Source: JANYCO01 sp035535995 (lineage in GTDB: Bacteria; Bacteroidota; Bacteroidia; Cytophagales; Cytophagaceae). From it: 64,000 nt of DNA. The DNA is taken from NCBI GenBank assembly GCA_035535995.1, contig DATLOZ010000005.1, positions 62,001 through 126,000 on the forward strand, given 5' to 3'. Numbering within the stretch: the stretch's first letter is position 1; every line of letters begins with the position of its first letter. Of this stretch, positions 63,301 to 64,000 are shown in pieces. Below the pieces are notes generated by a model. That model was not told where the DNA came from and searched no databases. It saw only the letters and a program-made list of their open reading frames with translations. The translations under genes and the position numbers were made by a program.

Positions 63301-63958
63301 CCAAATTTATAGTAATGTCTTTTATAGCAGTGAGCGAACTAGTTCCTAATTTGAAAATACCGCTTTGCAGTGTCAATAATCCGCCGTTGGCTATTGACAT
63401 ATTTGTATTGACCGAGACAATATTAGATGTTCCGGGATTGATCGAAAGATTATAAAAAGTAGAAGAACTCGTGCCTCCAATATAGCTTCCCGGGCCATTC
63501 ATATTTACATTACAGCCTGTACCAGCAGCAGAGAAGGTAGCATTATTAACCCAGTGACCACTTAATCCGGATAAATTGATATTAAGAATATTGCCACCAC
63601 CAAAAGTATTGGCATTAAAGGTACCGTTGTTGGTCATCGTGCCAGCTATATTAAGCGTAGCGGTATGATAAACATTAAACGTAGCTCCCGCATTGACAGT
63701 CAGTTTCGCACATGATCCTGTAGCACCATCTACATTTACGTTATTTCCACCTGTAGTGGCAATAACAACGGTGTCGTTAATACCAGGAACAACGCCTCCT
63801 ACCCAGGTTCCGGTAGTATTCCAAGCACCACCACTGGTGGTTGAGGTGATTACAGTTGCGTAACTGCTAATGACTGTGATAGCCATCAAAATGACCAGCA
63901 TTAATCCACTTTTACTTTTTTGTAAAAACGAAATGCAAATCGAGTATAGATTGTTCAT
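60311..63958 (-). CDS. Giant secreted T9SS adhesin-like protein
   Basis: A 1215-residue protein from ATG 63958 ('MNNLYSICISFLQ'); an in-frame ATG at 63988 is the alternative. A signal-like hydrophobic stretch ('SGLMLVILMAITVISSYA') precedes a G8-like/beta-helix region ('GGAWNTTGTWVGGVVPGIND', 'NNGTFNANTFGGGN') running to about residue 600. A SprB-like repeat ('DGVGGKGPYQFSMSSTG'), a polycystin-like or PKD-type segment ('PTYLWSPGGQTTASITVSPV'), a jelly-roll-like domain ('NGGFEGGMPAGFSATGG'), and a type A T9SS sorting domain ending 'IYYVQIITDGETLVKKMLKD' follow. It is a surface adhesin or matrix protein. The window ends just upstream. Confidence 0.8.
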   Translation of the reverse strand: MNNLYSICISFLQKSKSGLMLVILMAITVISSYATVITSTTSGGAWNTTGTWVGGVVPGINDTVVIATTGGNNVNVDGATGSCAKLTVNAGATFNVYHTATLNIAGTMTNNGTFNANTFGGGNILNINLSGLSGHWVNNATFSAAGTGCNVNMNGPGSYIGGTSSSTFYNLSINPGTSNIVSVNTNMSIANGGLLTLQSGIFKLGTSSLTAIKDITINLVSGNFANSQDGLGDTDADGGTLITTTSPPATMNFTGAAPILYNVTVNTGTTMNFPTTAGVNTRVNGTYDVKDGNAYSSTGNAFIWGPISKLNYTTNGNTFKLFTASGGTTALTNLWLPMASGTIGTTPGYPNDVSITNIGTSQGGYNNGNGWVPGGMDLAMAGTFTIGVSGGATNGQVDLSNLTSLHVKNLVVNKNSRLILPKATTTISGDFTDNTGAQSCNAEGGCGGASVGLFVNTTSSVVFSGGGTSNFTVATKAGYTETLNNLTVTNGTVLNLNSPLKLDATGVLTLGDNTISGSGYVTTSATNFLNVTNTNNTAVVNGNSTTAYVDGPLQWNIPAATTNVYKFPVGDRTNNGGAYLPFKLTPPGTQTATTVTIQGYNKDSQGSPDNSTLTAMSHTEYWSFSSSAAWPTNGGADVERPAPVSPFTGLGKSSSANGTYSSMGGNTASGTEISGGNIGVLAANTPEYIVMGVVLPIPLSVERVGGVNNLNSDCTPSTGGGTLIVDGVGGKGPYQFSMSSTGPWNPVTPTTGTYTFTGLSVGSYTVYVKDAAATVASATLQVLGPLQINGDNADITFCTSQSVTLTATNAQNSNPTYLWSPGGQTTASITVSPVSTTTYTVSSTVTFTGSNLLTNGGFEGGMPAGFSATGGYTNYVGGAYATTPGSGAYYKVSNLATNLCTNFSNPGAAEEGSQYFIADGGTSPGKVFDIVVSGLSANTTYSFSYWYMRGSVSAPFTPIETDWNGTPLGTAVASNTTWAQASYSITTNAAGGGTITLKNTSPTTSTNGNDFLIDNLEIKLLTTCPVTASMQVIIGCTSAPIELVEFNAVRQGNGALVTWSTATELNSSYYIVEKSTDGINFTPVGKVQAKGNSSALQLYSFIDPSISSGITYYRLVEYDVDGASQYSNVKSVNKEGENDVQIIPNPNNGSFMILFNTTGLTSKIIVLNTLGQLVYEGAYSEANVRNVDISSLASGIYYVQIITDGETLVKKMLKD

Positions 63959-64000
63959 AAAAAGATAATTATATATTGGTTTGAGCATATTTTACTTTTG

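Overview
The window reads as chromosome of a free-living member of the Bacteroidota, most like the Chitinophagales/Cytophagales/Sphingobacteriales part of the phylum. The signs are secreted proteins ending in type IX secretion (T9SS) sorting domains, the 'LPVELLSF'-type linker before those domains, SBBP and SprB-like repeats, small lipoproteins with Bacteroidota-style lipoboxes, a TTTG-N19-TAnnTTTG promoter in front of tRNA-Glu, and AT-rich intergenic DNA full of hairpins. There is no transposase, CRISPR array or rRNA operon in the window.

Layout. 1-5.3 kb: the end of a prephenate dehydrogenase gene, a patatin-like lipase, an M42 aminopeptidase, then a receiver protein followed by a receiver-PAS-histidine kinase. 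5.4-10.4 kb: a fatty acid desaturase, a histidine phosphatase, the menaquinone pair menI-like thioesterase/menF-like isochorismate synthase, and a UMF1-type MFS transporter. 10.5-20.7 kb: a copper-type P-ATPase, an L-lectin/discoidin T9SS protein, several lipoproteins, a DUF1571-LysM protein and a sialate O-acetylesterase. 20.7-28.7 kb: a halogenase-like flavoprotein, a P-II/AmtB ammonium pair, a coiled-coil membrane protein, an ankyrin protein and a SlyD-like FKBP. 28.9-39.3 kb: gyrA, small membrane, TPR and lipoprotein genes, a DnaQ-exonuclease/GIY-YIG fusion, an AlkA-like glycosylase, a Usp, a LysR regulator and a ferredoxin. 39.4-41.6 kb: trpBA on the minus strand, preceded by a short leader peptide with tandem Trp codons and a terminator hairpin (an attenuator). 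43.3-45.3 kb: a protein with diadenylate-cyclase-like motifs, and a PAS protein. 45.6-50.3 kb: ppc with a small duplicated-domain protein, gapA and tRNA-Glu(UUC). 50.3-53.0 kb: an AT-rich insert behind the tRNA holding a compact three-gene module, two paralogous K-rich-linker proteins and a HEPN-motif protein. 53.2-64 kb: large T9SS surface proteins (SBBP repeat, lectin/CBM9, giant adhesin-like) and a DHFR-family reductase.

The most interesting parts are (i) the uncharacterised three-gene HEPN module downstream of tRNA-Glu, in which all three proteins appear to share one winged-helix-like domain; (ii) the trpBA leader peptide/attenuator, too short for routine gene calling; (iii) the DAC-like protein at 43.3 kb; (iv) a family of intergenic palindromes and direct repeats, including ~180 bp direct repeats bracketing the SBBP surface-protein gene. 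All names rest on reading motifs and overall similarity by eye; no database search was run.
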